A stretch of 63,900 nucleotides of DNA from Gemmatimonadota bacterium (GCA_014192065.1 BJHH01000007.1:1-63900); one strand, 5' to 3'; shown: positions 42,441-52,452, counted from the stretch's first letter. Notes: generated by a model from the sequence alone, not told the origin. Numbers and translations are program-made.

Positions 42441-43069
42441 GGCTCCAGCGCGCGCACGTCGCGGCGAGCCACCGTGCGCTGGGCGCGGGGTGTTGCTTGG
42501 CGGTGACGGCCGCTTTCGCTGGTGCGCAGGGCTCTGTGGGGTACGCGCCAGTCGCAGCGCGGCTCTCGCCCGTGGGAATCGTCCGGGCTGCGCCGGACGG
42601 ACTGCGGCCGTTCTTCCAGACCACCTCGACAAGCCGCGGCCGTCCGCCTGTTGAACCCGCTCGAGTCGTCGGCGAAGCGTTGGCCGGCGCCTACGCTGGC
42701 CTCGCCGGATACTTCGTCGGCAGTTGGCTCGGTGGGCTCACGGGCGAATGGTTGGACGCGGCGTCAGAAGGGACCAAGGAGCAGATCCGGTTCTCCATGG
42801 AAGTCGTCGGCGCGGGCCTCGCGACCGCGACAGCCGTCACGGTCGTTGGCAATATCGGCGACCAGACGGGTTCGTACCCGGCCGCACTTGCTGGTACGGC
42901 CGGCGGCGTCGTGGCAGGCATCATCCTGAATCAACTCCTCTACGGGCATGCGCGACTCCCTACTGAGGGAAAGTGGGCACGCATGCGCTGGATCGAAGCG
43001 TCGCTTGAGGCGATGCTGCCCTCGATCGGCGCGACCCTGGCATTTACTTCGAGTAGGCGATACAAATGA
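42437..43069 (+). CDS. Hypothetical membrane-associated protein
   Basis: 210 residues from a GTG overlapping the thrS stop. A signal-like N-terminus (CCLAVTAAFAGAQG) is followed by a Pro/Arg stretch and then two Gly-rich hydrophobic hairpins (ALAGAYAGLAGYFVGSWLGGL and VVGAGLATATAVTVVGN...AGTAGGVVAGIIL). These resemble glycine-zipper segments. The end overlaps the thiolase gene by ATGA. No family recognised. Confidence 0.7.
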   Translation: MRLQRAHVAASHRALGAGCCLAVTAAFAGAQGSVGYAPVAARLSPVGIVRAAPDGLRPFFQTTSTSRGRPPVEPARVVGEALAGAYAGLAGYFVGSWLGGLTGEWLDAASEGTKEQIRFSMEVVGAGLATATAVTVVGNIGDQTGSYPAALAGTAGGVVAGIILNQLLYGHARLPTEGKWARMRWIEASLEAMLPSIGATLAFTSSRRYK

Positions 43070-44283
43070 CCGACCGTTCGCGCATCCCCGTCATCGTGTC
43101 CGCGGCCCGCACGCCAATCGGGCGGTTCCTCGGTGGATTGAGTGGACTCTCTGGGCCCGATCTCGGCGCCCATGCGATTCGCGCCGCCGTAGAGCGGGCG
43201 GGTATCGACGCGTCGCTACTCGACGAAGTGATCATGGGCAACGTCGTGCAGGGCGGCGTAGGGCAGGCTCCCGCGCGCCAGGCTGCGATCAAGGCCGGCA
43301 TTCCGGCGACGGTGCCGGCATTTGCGGTGAACAAGGTGTGCGGTTCTGGCCTCCAGGCCGTGATGCTCGCCGCACAGGCCATCAAGGCGGGCGATGCGCA
43401 GGCGCTCGTCGCCGGCGGCATGGAGTCGATGAGCAACGCGCCCTTCTATCTGAACGGACTCCGCAGCGGCGTGAAGTTCGGCAACCAGGCGCTCGTTGAC
43501 GGTCTCGTCCACGACGGACTCTGGTGTGCCTTCGGCCAGAACCACATGGGCGGGTACGCCGAATACACCGCCAAGAAGGCCGGGATTACGCGCGCACGGC
43601 AGGACGAGTTTGCCTTCGCGTCGCACCAGAAGGCTGTGGCGGCGATCGAGAGTGGTGCGTTTACCGCCGAGATCGCGCCGGTTGAGATTCCCGGCAAGAA
43701 GGGACCGACCGTCGTCGCGAACGACGAAAGTCCGCGCAAGGACACCACGCTCGAGGTGCTCGGCAAGTTGAAGCCAGCGTTCCCGAAGGACGCACCGAAA
43801 GAGATGAAGCCCGAAGAACTCACGGTCACGGCCGGTAACGCGCCGGGCCTCTCCGATGGCGGTTCGGCGCTCGTCGTCACCAGCGACGCATTCGCGGCGG
43901 CGCACGGACTGCCGGTCATGGCGCGCATCACGGGCTATGCGTCGGGCGGTATGGAGCCCAAGGACCTCTTCTTCGCGCCGATCCTTGCTGTGCAGAACCT
44001 GATGGCGAAGACGGGTACCACGATCGGTGACTACGACCTGATCGAGGCCAACGAGGCGTTTGCCAGCCAGGCGCTCGCCGACGGCGACGGATTGGGCTGG
44101 GATTTTGCCCGCGTGAACGTGAACGGCGGGGCGATCGCGCTCGGCCACCCGATCGGCTCAAGCGGTGCGCGTGTGCTCGCGACGCTGCTCTACGCCCTCA
44201 AGGCGCGCGGCAAGAGTACCGGGCTCGCGACGCTCTGCCTTGGTGGCGGAAACGCCGTGGCGCTGAGCGTCGAGCTGGTCTAG
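43066..44283 (+). CDS. Acetyl-CoA acetyltransferase (thiolase)
   Basis: 405 residues. Catalytic Cys92 in [46 protein letters not shown] with the catalytic His, and LCLGGGNA with the second catalytic Cys. It condenses or cleaves acetyl/acyl-CoA. Followed by 3-hydroxyacyl-CoA dehydrogenase and acyl-CoA dehydrogenase genes, it fits fatty-acid, branched-chain or butanoate metabolism. A PHB role is possible, but no phaB or phaC is present here. Confidence 0.95.
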   Translation: MTDRSRIPVIVSAARTPIGRFLGGLSGLSGPDLGAHAIRAAVERAGIDASLLDEVIMGNVVQGGVGQAPARQAAIKAGIPATVPAFAVNKVCGSGLQAVMLAAQAIKAGDAQALVAGGMESMSNAPFYLNGLRSGVKFGNQALVDGLVHDGLWCAFGQNHMGGYAEYTAKKAGITRARQDEFAFASHQKAVAAIESGAFTAEIAPVEIPGKKGPTVVANDESPRKDTTLEVLGKLKPAFPKDAPKEMKPEELTVTAGNAPGLSDGGSALVVTSDAFAAAHGLPVMARITGYASGGMEPKDLFFAPILAVQNLMAKTGTTIGDYDLIEANEAFASQALADGDGLGWDFARVNVNGGAIALGHPIGSSGARVLATLLYALKARGKSTGLATLCLGGGNAVALSVELV

Positions 44284-44292
44284 CCATGGCCG

Positions 44293-44345
44293 GTCGCGCG
44301 GCCTGATAGTCGCGCGGCCTAGAAGTCGCGCGGCCCTGAGGTCGG
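44293..44345 (+). repeat. 16-bp tandem repeat, about 3.3 units, between thiolase and dehydrogenase genes
   Basis: gtcgcgcggcct plus four variable bases occurs at 44293, 44309 and 44325, with a partial copy at 44341. It fills part of the 149-base spacer. No role is evident; it could be slippage-derived. Confidence 0.7.
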
Positions 44346-44432
44346 AGCAGCGGTCATGGAGGAGGCTCGCGGTGGCTACTTTTCTGATCGCGCGGCGCAT
44401 GCCGCACCAACGTTCTAGGTGAAAGAGCCACG

Positions 44433-45284
44433 ATGACCGAAACGATCGCAGTTATTGGCGCTGGACAGATGGGCAATGGCATTGCCCACGTGACCGCGCA
44501 GTCCGGCATCGCCGTCACATTGATCGACGTGTCGGCCGACGCACTGGCCAAGGGGAAGGCGACGATCGAGAAAAATCTCGAGCGTCAGGTCAAGAAGGGC
44601 GCGCTCGACGCCACAACCCGCGACGCTACCATGGGTCGCATCAGCACGTCGACGGATCTTGGCGCCGTCTCCCAGGCCACGGTCGCCATCGAAGCCGCGA
44701 CGGAACGGCGCGACCTCAAATTTAAGATCTTCGCGGAGCTCGATCGGCTCGCGCCCGCCGGCGCGCTGCTGGCGACGAATACCAGTTCGATCTCGATCAC
44801 GGAGATCGCCGCGCAGACCAAGCGACCGGCCGACGTCATCGGCATGCACTTCATGAATCCGGTGCCGATGATGAAGCTCGTCGAGGTGATCCGCGGGCTG
44901 GCCACGAGCGATGCGACGGCGCAGCGGACGGTCGCACTGGCCGCCGCGCTCGGCAAGACTCCAGTGGAGGCAAACGACTTCCCGGGGTTCATCGCCAATC
45001 GCATCCTGATGCCGATGATCAATGAAGCGGTCTATTGCGTGATGGAAGGTGTCGGCACGCCGGCCGCGGTGGACGAGGTGATGAAGCTCGGTATGAACCA
45101 TCCGATGGGACCGCTCGCCCTGGCCGACCTCATCGGCCTCGATACCTGTGTTGCGATTCTCGACGTACTGCACGAAGGATTCGGCGACCCCAAGTACCGT
45201 GCCTGCCCGCTGCTGAGGAAGTACGTCGCGGCGGGATGGCTCGGTCGAAAGAGCGGACGCGGGTTCCATAACTACAGCGCATAG
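44433..45284 (+). CDS. 3-hydroxybutyryl-CoA dehydrogenase
   Basis: 283 residues, the usual length for single-function enzymes. NAD-binding start IAVIGAGQMGNGIAHVTAQSGIAVTLIDVS. NTSSISITEIAAQTKRPADVIGMHFMNPVPMMKLVEVIRG carries the catalytic His. The C-terminal helical domain has DFPGFIANRILMPMINEA and NHPMGPLALADLIGLDTC. It oxidises 3-hydroxyacyl-CoA with NAD(P). It sits 18 bases before the acyl-CoA dehydrogenase gene. Confidence 0.96.
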   Translation: MTETIAVIGAGQMGNGIAHVTAQSGIAVTLIDVSADALAKGKATIEKNLERQVKKGALDATTRDATMGRISTSTDLGAVSQATVAIEAATERRDLKFKIFAELDRLAPAGALLATNTSSISITEIAAQTKRPADVIGMHFMNPVPMMKLVEVIRGLATSDATAQRTVALAAALGKTPVEANDFPGFIANRILMPMINEAVYCVMEGVGTPAAVDEVMKLGMNHPMGPLALADLIGLDTCVAILDVLHEGFGDPKYRACPLLRKYVAAGWLGRKSGRGFHNYSA

Positions 45285-45302
45285 ACCGCCACCCGCCGAC
45301 CA

Positions 45303-46463
45303 ATGATCGAAACGCTCACGCACCTCAGCGAACAACAGCGCGAGATCCAGCAGGTGGCGCGTGACTTCGCTACCGAACGGCTCACACCTAACGCGGGTGC
45401 CTGGGACAGGGTGAGTGAACAGCCGGCGAGCATCGTGCGCGAGCTTGGCGACCTCGGCTTCCTCGGGATGCTGCTGCCCGAGGAGTACGGCGGGCTCGGC
45501 CTCGATTCGCTGAGCTATCTGATCGCGCTCGAAGAGATCGCGGCTGGCGATGCCTCAACGGCCGTCGCCATGTCTGTGCACAATTCGCTGCCGACCGAGA
45601 TGATCCTCGCGTTTGGGAGCGAGGCACAGAAGACGACGTTCCTGCCGAAGATGGCGACCGGCGAGTGGCTTGGAGCGTTTGCGCTCAGCGAGCCAGAGGC
45701 CGGCTCCGACGCCTCGGCCGTGAGCACGCAGGCCGTCCGCGACGGCGATAGCTGGGTGCTGAACGGCACCAAAGCCTGGGTGACGAACGGCAACCGCGCA
45801 CAGGTGATTCTGGCGATGGTGCGCACCGACACGCCAGGCAATCGGCGTGGCTCGCGCGGGATTTCGGCGTTTATCATCACGCCCGATCTGCCCGGATTCC
45901 ACGTGGGAAAGAAGGAAGACAAGATGGGCCTCCGTGCGTCGCCAACCGTGCAGCTCTCCTTCGATGGCCTGCGTGTGCCGGCCGACCGGTTGCTCGGTGC
46001 GGAAGGCCAGGGTTTCGTCTACGCGATGCAGTCCCTCGAAGCCGGCCGCCTTGGGATTGCCGCGCAGGCGGTTGGCATCGCCAAGGCCGCGCTCGAGCAT
46101 GCCATCAAGTACACCCGCCAGCGGCATCAGTTCGGGAAGCCGCTCACTGAGTTCCAAGCCGTGGAGTTCAAGCTCGCCGACATGGCGACGCGCTTGCACG
46201 CCTCACGCGCGATGCTGCATACCACGGCGGCCGCGAAGGATCGCGGCGAAAACGTCGGTGCGCACGCCGCGATGAGTAAGCTGTTCGCGAGCGAGACCGC
46301 CATGTGGGTGACCACGCAGGCGATTCAATTGTTCGGCGGATATGGCTACGTCACGGACTATCCCGTGGAGCGCCTCTTCCGCGACGCCAAGGTCACCGAG
46401 ATCTACGAAGGCTCCTCTGAGATTCAACGGATCGTGATTGGGCGAGCGGTCACGGCTTCATAA
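45303..46463 (+). CDS. Acyl-CoA dehydrogenase (short-chain type)
   Basis: 386 residues with FAD-binding FALSEPEAGSDASAVST and a C-terminal helical domain QLFGGYGYVTDYPVERLFRDAKVTEIYEGSSEIQRIVIGR. The Glu of IYEGSSE is the expected catalytic base, as in butyryl-CoA dehydrogenase. It introduces the alpha-beta double bond and passes electrons to ETF. With the two preceding genes it gives three of the four beta-oxidation steps; no enoyl-CoA hydratase is in the window. Confidence 0.96.
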   Translation: MIETLTHLSEQQREIQQVARDFATERLTPNAGAWDRVSEQPASIVRELGDLGFLGMLLPEEYGGLGLDSLSYLIALEEIAAGDASTAVAMSVHNSLPTEMILAFGSEAQKTTFLPKMATGEWLGAFALSEPEAGSDASAVSTQAVRDGDSWVLNGTKAWVTNGNRAQVILAMVRTDTPGNRRGSRGISAFIITPDLPGFHVGKKEDKMGLRASPTVQLSFDGLRVPADRLLGAEGQGFVYAMQSLEAGRLGIAAQAVGIAKAALEHAIKYTRQRHQFGKPLTEFQAVEFKLADMATRLHASRAMLHTTAAAKDRGENVGAHAAMSKLFASETAMWVTTQAIQLFGGYGYVTDYPVERLFRDAKVTEIYEGSSEIQRIVIGRAVTAS

Positions 46464-46608
46464 GTGGTCGTCGTTGTGGTGTGTAGTCGCCGTTCGTAGA
46501 AATCGTCACCAACTCCCGTCTACATATTTTCTCCATCATGCAGCGTTTCGAAACCGTTGAATCCATGGACTTCACGCGTACCTGGCCGCAATGGCCGAGG
46601 ATGAGCTG

Positions 46609-47055
46609 ATGGGCGAACGAATACCGATCGCGTCCGACCACGCCGGCTTCGAGCTGAAGGAAAAGCTCAAGGCAACGCTGGCGGCGTTGGGGTATGACGT
46701 GGAGGACCTCGGCACCAACTCGGCAGCGAGCACCGACTATCCCGACTACGCGCACCCGCTCGCGAACGCGATCGCGTCGGGTGCCGCGAAGCGGGGCGTG
46801 CTGCTCTGCGGCACCGGACTCGGCATGAGTTACGCGGCCAATCGCCACCCGCACGTGCGCGCGGCCGTGGCCTGGTTGCCCGAAATCGCGGAACTCGCCC
46901 GCAAGCACAACGACGCGAACGTATTGGTTGTCCCGGCGCGTTTCGTATCGGAACAGGACAGTGAGCACATTCTGAAGAAGTTTCTCGACACGCCATTCGA
47001 GGGCGGGCGGCACCAGCCGCGCGTCAACAAGATCGAACTCGGCGACACGCCATGA
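46609..47055 (+). CDS. rpiB: Ribose-5-phosphate isomerase B
   Basis: 148 residues from the ATG at 46609, which has a GAGG site eight bases upstream and begins [18 protein letters not shown]. An ATG at 46591 would add six residues. Active-site features are SDHAG and [17 protein letters not shown] with the catalytic Cys. It interconverts ribose- and ribulose-5-phosphate. The end overlaps glyA by ATGA, a linkage common in bacteria. Confidence 0.95.
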   Translation: MGERIPIASDHAGFELKEKLKATLAALGYDVEDLGTNSAASTDYPDYAHPLANAIASGAAKRGVLLCGTGLGMSYAANRHPHVRAAVAWLPEIAELARKHNDANVLVVPARFVSEQDSEHILKKFLDTPFEGGRHQPRVNKIELGDTP

Positions 47056-48329
47056 GCGGATGGGGCGCGTGGGACCGTGTGGCGCCGGGGCGGGCCCTTG
47101 GCGGGGCCGATCCAGAAATCGCTGGCCTGATTGTTGAGGAGACGCGGCGGCAGTCGGACGGGCTCGAGCTCATCGCGAGCGAGAACTTTGTGTCGCCAGC
47201 CGTGCTCGAGGCCATGGGCTCGCCGCTGACGAACAAGTATGCCGAAGGACTCCCGGGTAAGCGCTACTACGGTGGCTGCGAAGTCGTGGACAAAGTTGAG
47301 CAGCTCGCGATCGATCGCGCCAAACAGTTGTTCGGCGCCGAACATGCCAATGTGCAGCCCCACTCCGGTGCGCAGGCGAACGCCGCGGTCTACCTCGCGT
47401 TCCTCAAGCCGGGCGACACGGTCCTCGGGCTTGATCTCTCGCAGGGCGGGCATCTCACGCACGGATCGCCGGTGAACTTCTCCGGGCTCCTTTACCGTGG
47501 GGTGCACTATGGTGTGAACGACGACGGCATCATCGACATGGATCGCATGGCTGCGGCGGCACGCGAGCACAAGCCGAAAATGATCATCGCCGGTTACAGC
47601 GCCTACTCGCGGGTGATCGATTTCGCACGCTTCGCCGAAGTGGCAAAAGAGGTCGGTGCAATCCTGCTGGTCGATATGGCGCACTTCGCGGGACTCTCGG
47701 CCAGCGGCGTCTACCCATCACCAGTCCCGCACGCCGACGTCGTGACGACCACCACGCACAAGACGCTGCGCGGCCCACGCGGCGGGCTGATCCTTTGCAA
47801 GGCGCAGTATGCGAAGGTCATCGACAAGGCGATGTTCCCAGGAACACAGGGTGGACCGCTCGAGCATGTGATCGCCGCCAAGGCGGTCGCGTTCAAGGAA
47901 GCGCTCGACCCGTCATTCACGGTGTACTGTCGGCAGGTCGTGGACAACGCCCGCGCGCTGGCCGCTGCACTGGCCGCGCATGGATTTCACATCGTGAGCG
48001 GCGGCACCGACAACCACCTGATGCTGGTGGATCTGCGGTCCAAGGGGCTCACCGGTAAGGTCGCCGAGGAGGCGCTCGACAAGGCGGGGATCACGGTGAA
48101 CAAGAACACGGTGCCGAAGGAGACGCAGTCGCCGTTCGTTACGAGCGGTATCCGGATTGGTACGCCCGCGATCACGACGCGTGGGATGGCCACGGCGGAG
48201 ATGCAGCAGGTATCCGACCTGATCACCCGCGTGCTGGCGGCGCCTGCCGATGCGGCGGTTCACGCCGCCGTCCGTGCAGAAGTCTTGACGCTCACGAAGC
48301 GATTCCCGCTCTACCACAACGGGGTGTAG
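47052..48329 (+). CDS. glyA: Serine hydroxymethyltransferase
   Basis: 425 residues, full length. [51 protein letters not shown] and [13 protein letters not shown] with the PLP Lys are diagnostic. It makes glycine and methylene-THF from serine, feeding the purine genes present elsewhere in the window. Coupled to rpiB by a four-base overlap. Confidence 0.97.
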   Translation: MSGWGAWDRVAPGRALGGADPEIAGLIVEETRRQSDGLELIASENFVSPAVLEAMGSPLTNKYAEGLPGKRYYGGCEVVDKVEQLAIDRAKQLFGAEHANVQPHSGAQANAAVYLAFLKPGDTVLGLDLSQGGHLTHGSPVNFSGLLYRGVHYGVNDDGIIDMDRMAAAAREHKPKMIIAGYSAYSRVIDFARFAEVAKEVGAILLVDMAHFAGLSASGVYPSPVPHADVVTTTTHKTLRGPRGGLILCKAQYAKVIDKAMFPGTQGGPLEHVIAAKAVAFKEALDPSFTVYCRQVVDNARALAAALAAHGFHIVSGGTDNHLMLVDLRSKGLTGKVAEEALDKAGITVNKNTVPKETQSPFVTSGIRIGTPAITTRGMATAEMQQVSDLITRVLAAPADAAVHAAVRAEVLTLTKRFPLYHNGV

Positions 48330-48332
48330 CGC

Positions 48333-50174
48333 ATGCGCCGGAACGCCGCTCGAGGGGTGCTCATCGCACTGGTGGGCGCAGCCTCGTCGTCGCTGGCCGG
48401 CGCTCAGCTGGTTCCCGCAGACGAAACGACGCACAACTGCCGCTTCGTGATGGTGCCGATGCGCGACGGTGTGAAGCTGAACACCAAGGTCTGCGAGGCG
48501 AAGAATAGTGCCGCGCCGCTCCCGATTATTCTGGGTCGGACCCCGTACGGCATCAATGAATGGCGGGCGATCCACGGCGAATATCGATTCCTCGCCGCCG
48601 ACGGATATCAGTTTGTCTATCAGGACAGTCGGGGTCGGCATAAGAGTGAAGGGACCTTCCTGATGAACGCGCCGCTGCGGGCACCGAACGACGCGCGCAC
48701 GTGGGACGAGAGCACCGACGCCTACGACACGGTGGATTGGCTCGTCAAGCACGTTGCCAACAACAACGGGCGGGTCGGCGTGTTGGGCGTTTCGTATCCG
48801 GGATTTCTGACGACGATGGCGGGCATCAACCCGCACCCTGCGGTGAAGGTGATCTCGCCGCAGGCGCCGATGACCGATACCTGGCTCGGCGACGACTTCT
48901 TCCATCAGGGTGCGTTCCGCCTTTCGTACGGATTCGAGTACGCGGGCGACATGGAGCTCAGCGCCAACTCATCGGTGCCGCTCCCGATTGGCAATTGGGA
49001 CACGTACGACTTCTACCTCAATCTCGGTTCGCTCGCGAACGTCGAGGCGAAGTACTTCAAAGGCAAGGTGCCCACGTGGACGGCGTTCGCCGCGCACCCG
49101 ACGTATGACGCGTACTGGCAGGCGCGCGCGGTGCAGCGACAACTCGTCAAGGTCACGATTCCGACGCTTACCGTTGGCGGCTGGTGGGACCAGGAAGACC
49201 GCTGGGGGGCACTCGCCACGTACAAGGCGCTCGAACGGAGCGATGCTGGTAACAAGAACTTTCTCGTGATGGGACCGTGGAATCATGGTGGCTGGCGCAA
49301 CGCCGCGAAGCGGATGGAGGTCGTAGATCCCGGCACCTCTGAGGAATATCTCCGTGACATCGAGGCGCCCTTCTTCGCGTCCTACCTCAAGGACACCAAG
49401 GCCGTCGCGCAGCCCGAAGCGAAGCTCTATGACGCCGGCGCAAGAACATGGCGCTCCTATGACTCGTGGCCGCCGAAGGCTGGAGTGCAGAAGAGCCTCT
49501 ACGTTCGCGCCGCCGGACTGTTGTCGTTCGATCCGCCCGCGGCGGCCGAGACAGCGTTTGACCAGTACATCTCGGATCCGGCGCGACCGGTGCCATACCG
49601 CGCGCGCCCCATCGAGCAGACCTACGACTCACGCGGCTCACGCTGGTCCGACTGGGAGACCGAGGACCAGCGATTCGTGGACGGTCGCCCCGATCTACTC
49701 ACCTGGAAGACCGAACCGCTCGCCGCGGACCTGACGATCGCTGGCGACGTCATCGCGAAGCTCGTGGCGGCGACTACCGGCCGCGATGCCGACTGGGTGG
49801 TCAAGCTCATCGACGTCTTTCCCGACAGTGTTCCAGGTAACTGGAAGCGCGGCGGCTACGAACTCATGGTCGCGCACGAGATCATGCGCGGCCGGTACCG
49901 GAAGAGCTTCACGAATCCCGAGCCGATCCAGCCGAACGTGCCAACGGAGTTCACGGTCGACCTGCACCAGCAGTCGCACACCTTTCGGAAGGGCCACCGC
50001 ATTATGGTGCAGATTCAGAGCACCTGGTTCCCGGCGTACGACAGGAATCCGCAGTCGTGGGTGACGAATATCTTTCAGGCCAAGGCGGTGGATTTTCAGG
50101 CCAAGACGCACCGGATCTGGCACACTTCTTCGAAGGCATCCCGTGTGGATCTGACAATTGTTCCGTCGCGCTGA
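48333..50174 (+). CDS. Secreted CocE/NonD (X-Pro dipeptidyl-peptidase-like) hydrolase, second copy
   Basis: 613 residues with a signal peptide (VLIALVGAASSSLAGA). VPMRDGVKLNTKV opens the hydrolase domain. The nucleophile motif is GVSYPG with Ser154; His lies in MGPWNHGGWRN. The C-terminal X-Pro-C jelly roll is complete (DLTIAGDVIAKLVAATTGRDADWVVKLIDVFPD and FRKGHRIMVQIQSTWFPAYDRNP). It differs enough from the 16 kb homologue to be an old paralogue. It starts four bases after glyA. Confidence 0.93.
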   Translation: MRRNAARGVLIALVGAASSSLAGAQLVPADETTHNCRFVMVPMRDGVKLNTKVCEAKNSAAPLPIILGRTPYGINEWRAIHGEYRFLAADGYQFVYQDSRGRHKSEGTFLMNAPLRAPNDARTWDESTDAYDTVDWLVKHVANNNGRVGVLGVSYPGFLTTMAGINPHPAVKVISPQAPMTDTWLGDDFFHQGAFRLSYGFEYAGDMELSANSSVPLPIGNWDTYDFYLNLGSLANVEAKYFKGKVPTWTAFAAHPTYDAYWQARAVQRQLVKVTIPTLTVGGWWDQEDRWGALATYKALERSDAGNKNFLVMGPWNHGGWRNAAKRMEVVDPGTSEEYLRDIEAPFFASYLKDTKAVAQPEAKLYDAGARTWRSYDSWPPKAGVQKSLYVRAAGLLSFDPPAAAETAFDQYISDPARPVPYRARPIEQTYDSRGSRWSDWETEDQRFVDGRPDLLTWKTEPLAADLTIAGDVIAKLVAATTGRDADWVVKLIDVFPDSVPGNWKRGGYELMVAHEIMRGRYRKSFTNPEPIQPNVPTEFTVDLHQQSHTFRKGHRIMVQIQSTWFPAYDRNPQSWVTNIFQAKAVDFQAKTHRIWHTSSKASRVDLTIVPSR

Positions 50175-50222
50175 GCCCACGGAACGGTTGAGAGTTCTGG
50201 TGCCTGAGGACACCTTTCACGC

Positions 50223-50609
50223 ATGAACGAGTTGGCGTTTCGCGATGGAGTCATGGACCGGATCCGGCTCAGGGAGCCCCGGTACCACGAGCACGCCTAT
50301 CTCTTCGTGCTGTCGGCGCTTGAGTTCTGCCAGTCGAGGCTCACGGCGCGTCGCCACCTGAGCGGGCGCGAGCTGCTTGACGGGTGCCGCGGTCTCGCGA
50401 TTGAGCGCTACGGCCTGCTGGCCCGCACGGTGCTCGAGTACTGGGGGATCACGGAGACGTCGGACTTCGGCGACGTGGTCTTCGCGCTCGTCGACCTCGG
50501 GTTATTGCAGAGCGAGCCGAATGACACGAAAGAGGAGTTCGCGGACGTGTATGATTTTGAGGATGCGTTCGACCGCGACTACCCCTGGAAGGTCGCGCAG
50601 GTCGCCTAG
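50223..50609 (+). CDS. Minf_1886-type conserved protein
   Basis: 128 residues with the pattern RYHEHAYLFVLSALEFCQSRLTARRHLSGRELLDGCRGLAIERYGLLARTVLEYWGI and an acidic end (EEFADVYDFEDAFDRDYPWKV). I recognise this as the Minf_1886 family, found across Verrucomicrobiota, Planctomycetota and Gemmatimonadota. It is cytoplasmic, mostly helical and of unknown function. Confidence 0.85.
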   Translation: MNELAFRDGVMDRIRLREPRYHEHAYLFVLSALEFCQSRLTARRHLSGRELLDGCRGLAIERYGLLARTVLEYWGITETSDFGDVVFALVDLGLLQSEPNDTKEEFADVYDFEDAFDRDYPWKVAQVA

Positions 50610-50624
50610 GGCGACGACAGGGCG

Positions 50625-50756
50625 ATGCATCTCTCGAACGTGCCTGTCACGACAGCCGCGCATACCGCAGCGAGAGACGCGCTCGCGATCGCCGCTGGCA
50701 CTGGCCCGTACGGCCTCATGTGCGCCGCGTTGCCGGACGTTGGCGGCCGCTCGTGA
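50625..50756 (+). CDS. Possible 43-residue leader ORF before thiL
   Basis: An ATG at 50625 opens MHLSNVPVTTAAHTAARDA and continues to a TGA at 50754-50756, overlapping the probable thiL GTG (GTGA). It is too short to assign and may be non-coding. The overlap would allow translational coupling. Low confidence. Confidence 0.3.
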   Translation: MHLSNVPVTTAAHTAARDALAIAAGTGPYGLMCAALPDVGGRS

Positions 50757-51700
50757 CGGCCAACATTCCACTCGGCCCGGGACCGGAGTTCGACCTCCTG
50801 CGCGCGATCGTTGCACGCTACGGCCAGATGAGCGCGGGAATCGGCGACGATGCGGCCACGCTCAGAGTGCCGGACGGTGAACAGCTCGTGGTCAGCACGG
50901 ACGTTGCGGTCGAGGACGTCCATTTTCGCGCCACGTGGCTTACGCCGAACGAGATCGGATTCCGCTCCGCGACCGCCGCACTGTCGGATCTGGCCGCGAT
51001 GGGCGCAAAGCCGCTTGGCATGGTGATCGCGTTGACGCTCCCGCCGCGTCGGCGCGCAGGCGCTGAGGCGCTCGCTGACGGGATCGCGCGCGCGGCCCGG
51101 GACTTCGGTGCGCCGATCATCGGCGGTGACCTGAGCGATGGAGCGGTGCTTGCGATCGCCGTGACGGTGCTCGGTTCGGCCGCGCGCCCGCTCTATCGCA
51201 CGGGCGCGCGCCCCGGCGATGCGCTCTGGGTGACGGGGCAGCTTGGTGGATCAGTGCTCGCGTTGCGCGCGCTGCTTGCCGGCACGGCGCCGGCGCCTGG
51301 GCATCGGATGCGGTTCGCTGCGCCGCGCGCGCGCATCGCCGAGGCGCAATGGCTCGCCGAACGCGGGGCCACTGCGGCCATCGACATTTCGGACGGTCTC
51401 GCGGCAGACGCCTCGCACATCGCCGCGGCGAGTGGCATGCGCCTCACGCTCGATCTGGATCGCGTGCCCTGCGTCGACGGCGCGACCGCTGCCGACGCGG
51501 CGGCGAGCGGCGAAGAGTACGAGCTGCTCATCGCCGGCCCCGCCGACCTCGATGCGGCCGCGTTTGCATCCCGGTTCGGCCTTCCGCTCACGAAGGTCGG
51601 CAACGTCGCGTCTGCCTTGCCTGGTGCCGCTGGAGTGGACGCCCTGCAGGGTGGCAGGCCGGTGGCGCTTCCCGCCGGCTTCAGCCACTTCCAGCCATGA
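50753..51700 (+). CDS. thiL: Thiamine-monophosphate kinase
   Basis: 315 residues from the GTG at 50753; a GTG at 50720 is also in frame. EFDLLRAIVARYG, GIGDDAATL and VVSTDVAVEDVHF, ATAALSDLAAMGAKPLG, IGGDLSDG, and AIDISDGLAADASHIAAASG match ThiL. It phosphorylates thiamine monophosphate to the diphosphate with ATP. The end overlaps plsC by ATGA. Related SelD/PurM proteins lack this motif set, so the call is firm. Confidence 0.94.
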   Translation: MTANIPLGPGPEFDLLRAIVARYGQMSAGIGDDAATLRVPDGEQLVVSTDVAVEDVHFRATWLTPNEIGFRSATAALSDLAAMGAKPLGMVIALTLPPRRRAGAEALADGIARAARDFGAPIIGGDLSDGAVLAIAVTVLGSAARPLYRTGARPGDALWVTGQLGGSVLALRALLAGTAPAPGHRMRFAAPRARIAEAQWLAERGATAAIDISDGLAADASHIAAASGMRLTLDLDRVPCVDGATAADAAASGEEYELLIAGPADLDAAAFASRFGLPLTKVGNVASALPGAAGVDALQGGRPVALPAGFSHFQP

Positions 51701-52449
51701 TCCGCACCGCGTGGACGCTATGCATCGCGATGCTCGCGGCGCTGATCTGTGCGACGGGCGTGATCATCGCTGGTGCGCTCCGTGTGCCCGACCGCAAAGG
51801 CGGCGTATTCGACACGCTCCAGCGATGGTGGGCGCGCATGATCATCTGGGGAGCCGGCGTGAAGGTGGTAGTCCACGGTCACGAGCACCTCTCGGACGGT
51901 CAACAGATCATCGTCGGTAATCATGTGTCGTGGTTCGACGTGTTCTGCGTGGCCGCCGCGATTCCGCGCTGTCGCTTCGTGGCGAAGGCCGAGGTGCGGC
52001 GCATTCCGCTCATTGGGCGCGCCGCGGGCACCGCCGGTCATGTCTACATCGAACGCGAAAACCGGAAGGCCGCGCTGGAGCAGTATAAGGCGGCGGCCGA
52101 ACGCATCCACGCCGGCTCACACATCGTGGTATTCGCCGAAGGGACGCGTGGTGCGGAGTATGCCATCCGTCCGTTCAAGAAGGGCCCGTTCATCCTCGCG
52201 GTGAGCGCGCAGGCGCCCATCGTGCCGATGCTCATTCATGGCACGATCGAGGTGATGTCGCGGACGGGATGGCGCGTCCGTTCCGGGACCGTGCACATCC
52301 ATTTGTTGCCACCGATCCTGACTCAAGGCCTCAGCTACGACGACCGCGACCGGCTGGCGGTCCGCACCCGTAACGCTGTCACCGAGCTGCTGGAGCGCGC
52401 GTACGGCGTGCACAGCCCAGCGTGGGACCCAAAGGCCACGGGCGGCTGA
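51697..52449 (+). CDS. plsC: 1-acyl-sn-glycerol-3-phosphate acyltransferase
   Basis: 250 residues from the ATG overlapping the thiL stop. An N-terminal membrane segment (LCIAMLAALICATGVIIAGAL) precedes the acyltransferase motifs NHVSWFD (HX4D), FVAKAEVRRIPLIG, FAEGTRG and VPMLIHGT. It makes phosphatidic acid at the inner membrane. It ends three bases from the convergent DUF5916 gene. Confidence 0.94.
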   Translation: MIRTAWTLCIAMLAALICATGVIIAGALRVPDRKGGVFDTLQRWWARMIIWGAGVKVVVHGHEHLSDGQQIIVGNHVSWFDVFCVAAAIPRCRFVAKAEVRRIPLIGRAAGTAGHVYIERENRKAALEQYKAAAERIHAGSHIVVFAEGTRGAEYAIRPFKKGPFILAVSAQAPIVPMLIHGTIEVMSRTGWRVRSGTVHIHLLPPILTQGLSYDDRDRLAVRTRNAVTELLERAYGVHSPAWDPKATGG

Positions 52450-52452
52450 CGC

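Noticed and set aside
44293-44345. 16-bp repeat as an operator array
   Set aside because: It is GC-rich, shows no dyad symmetry and has degenerate spacing; slippage is simpler.
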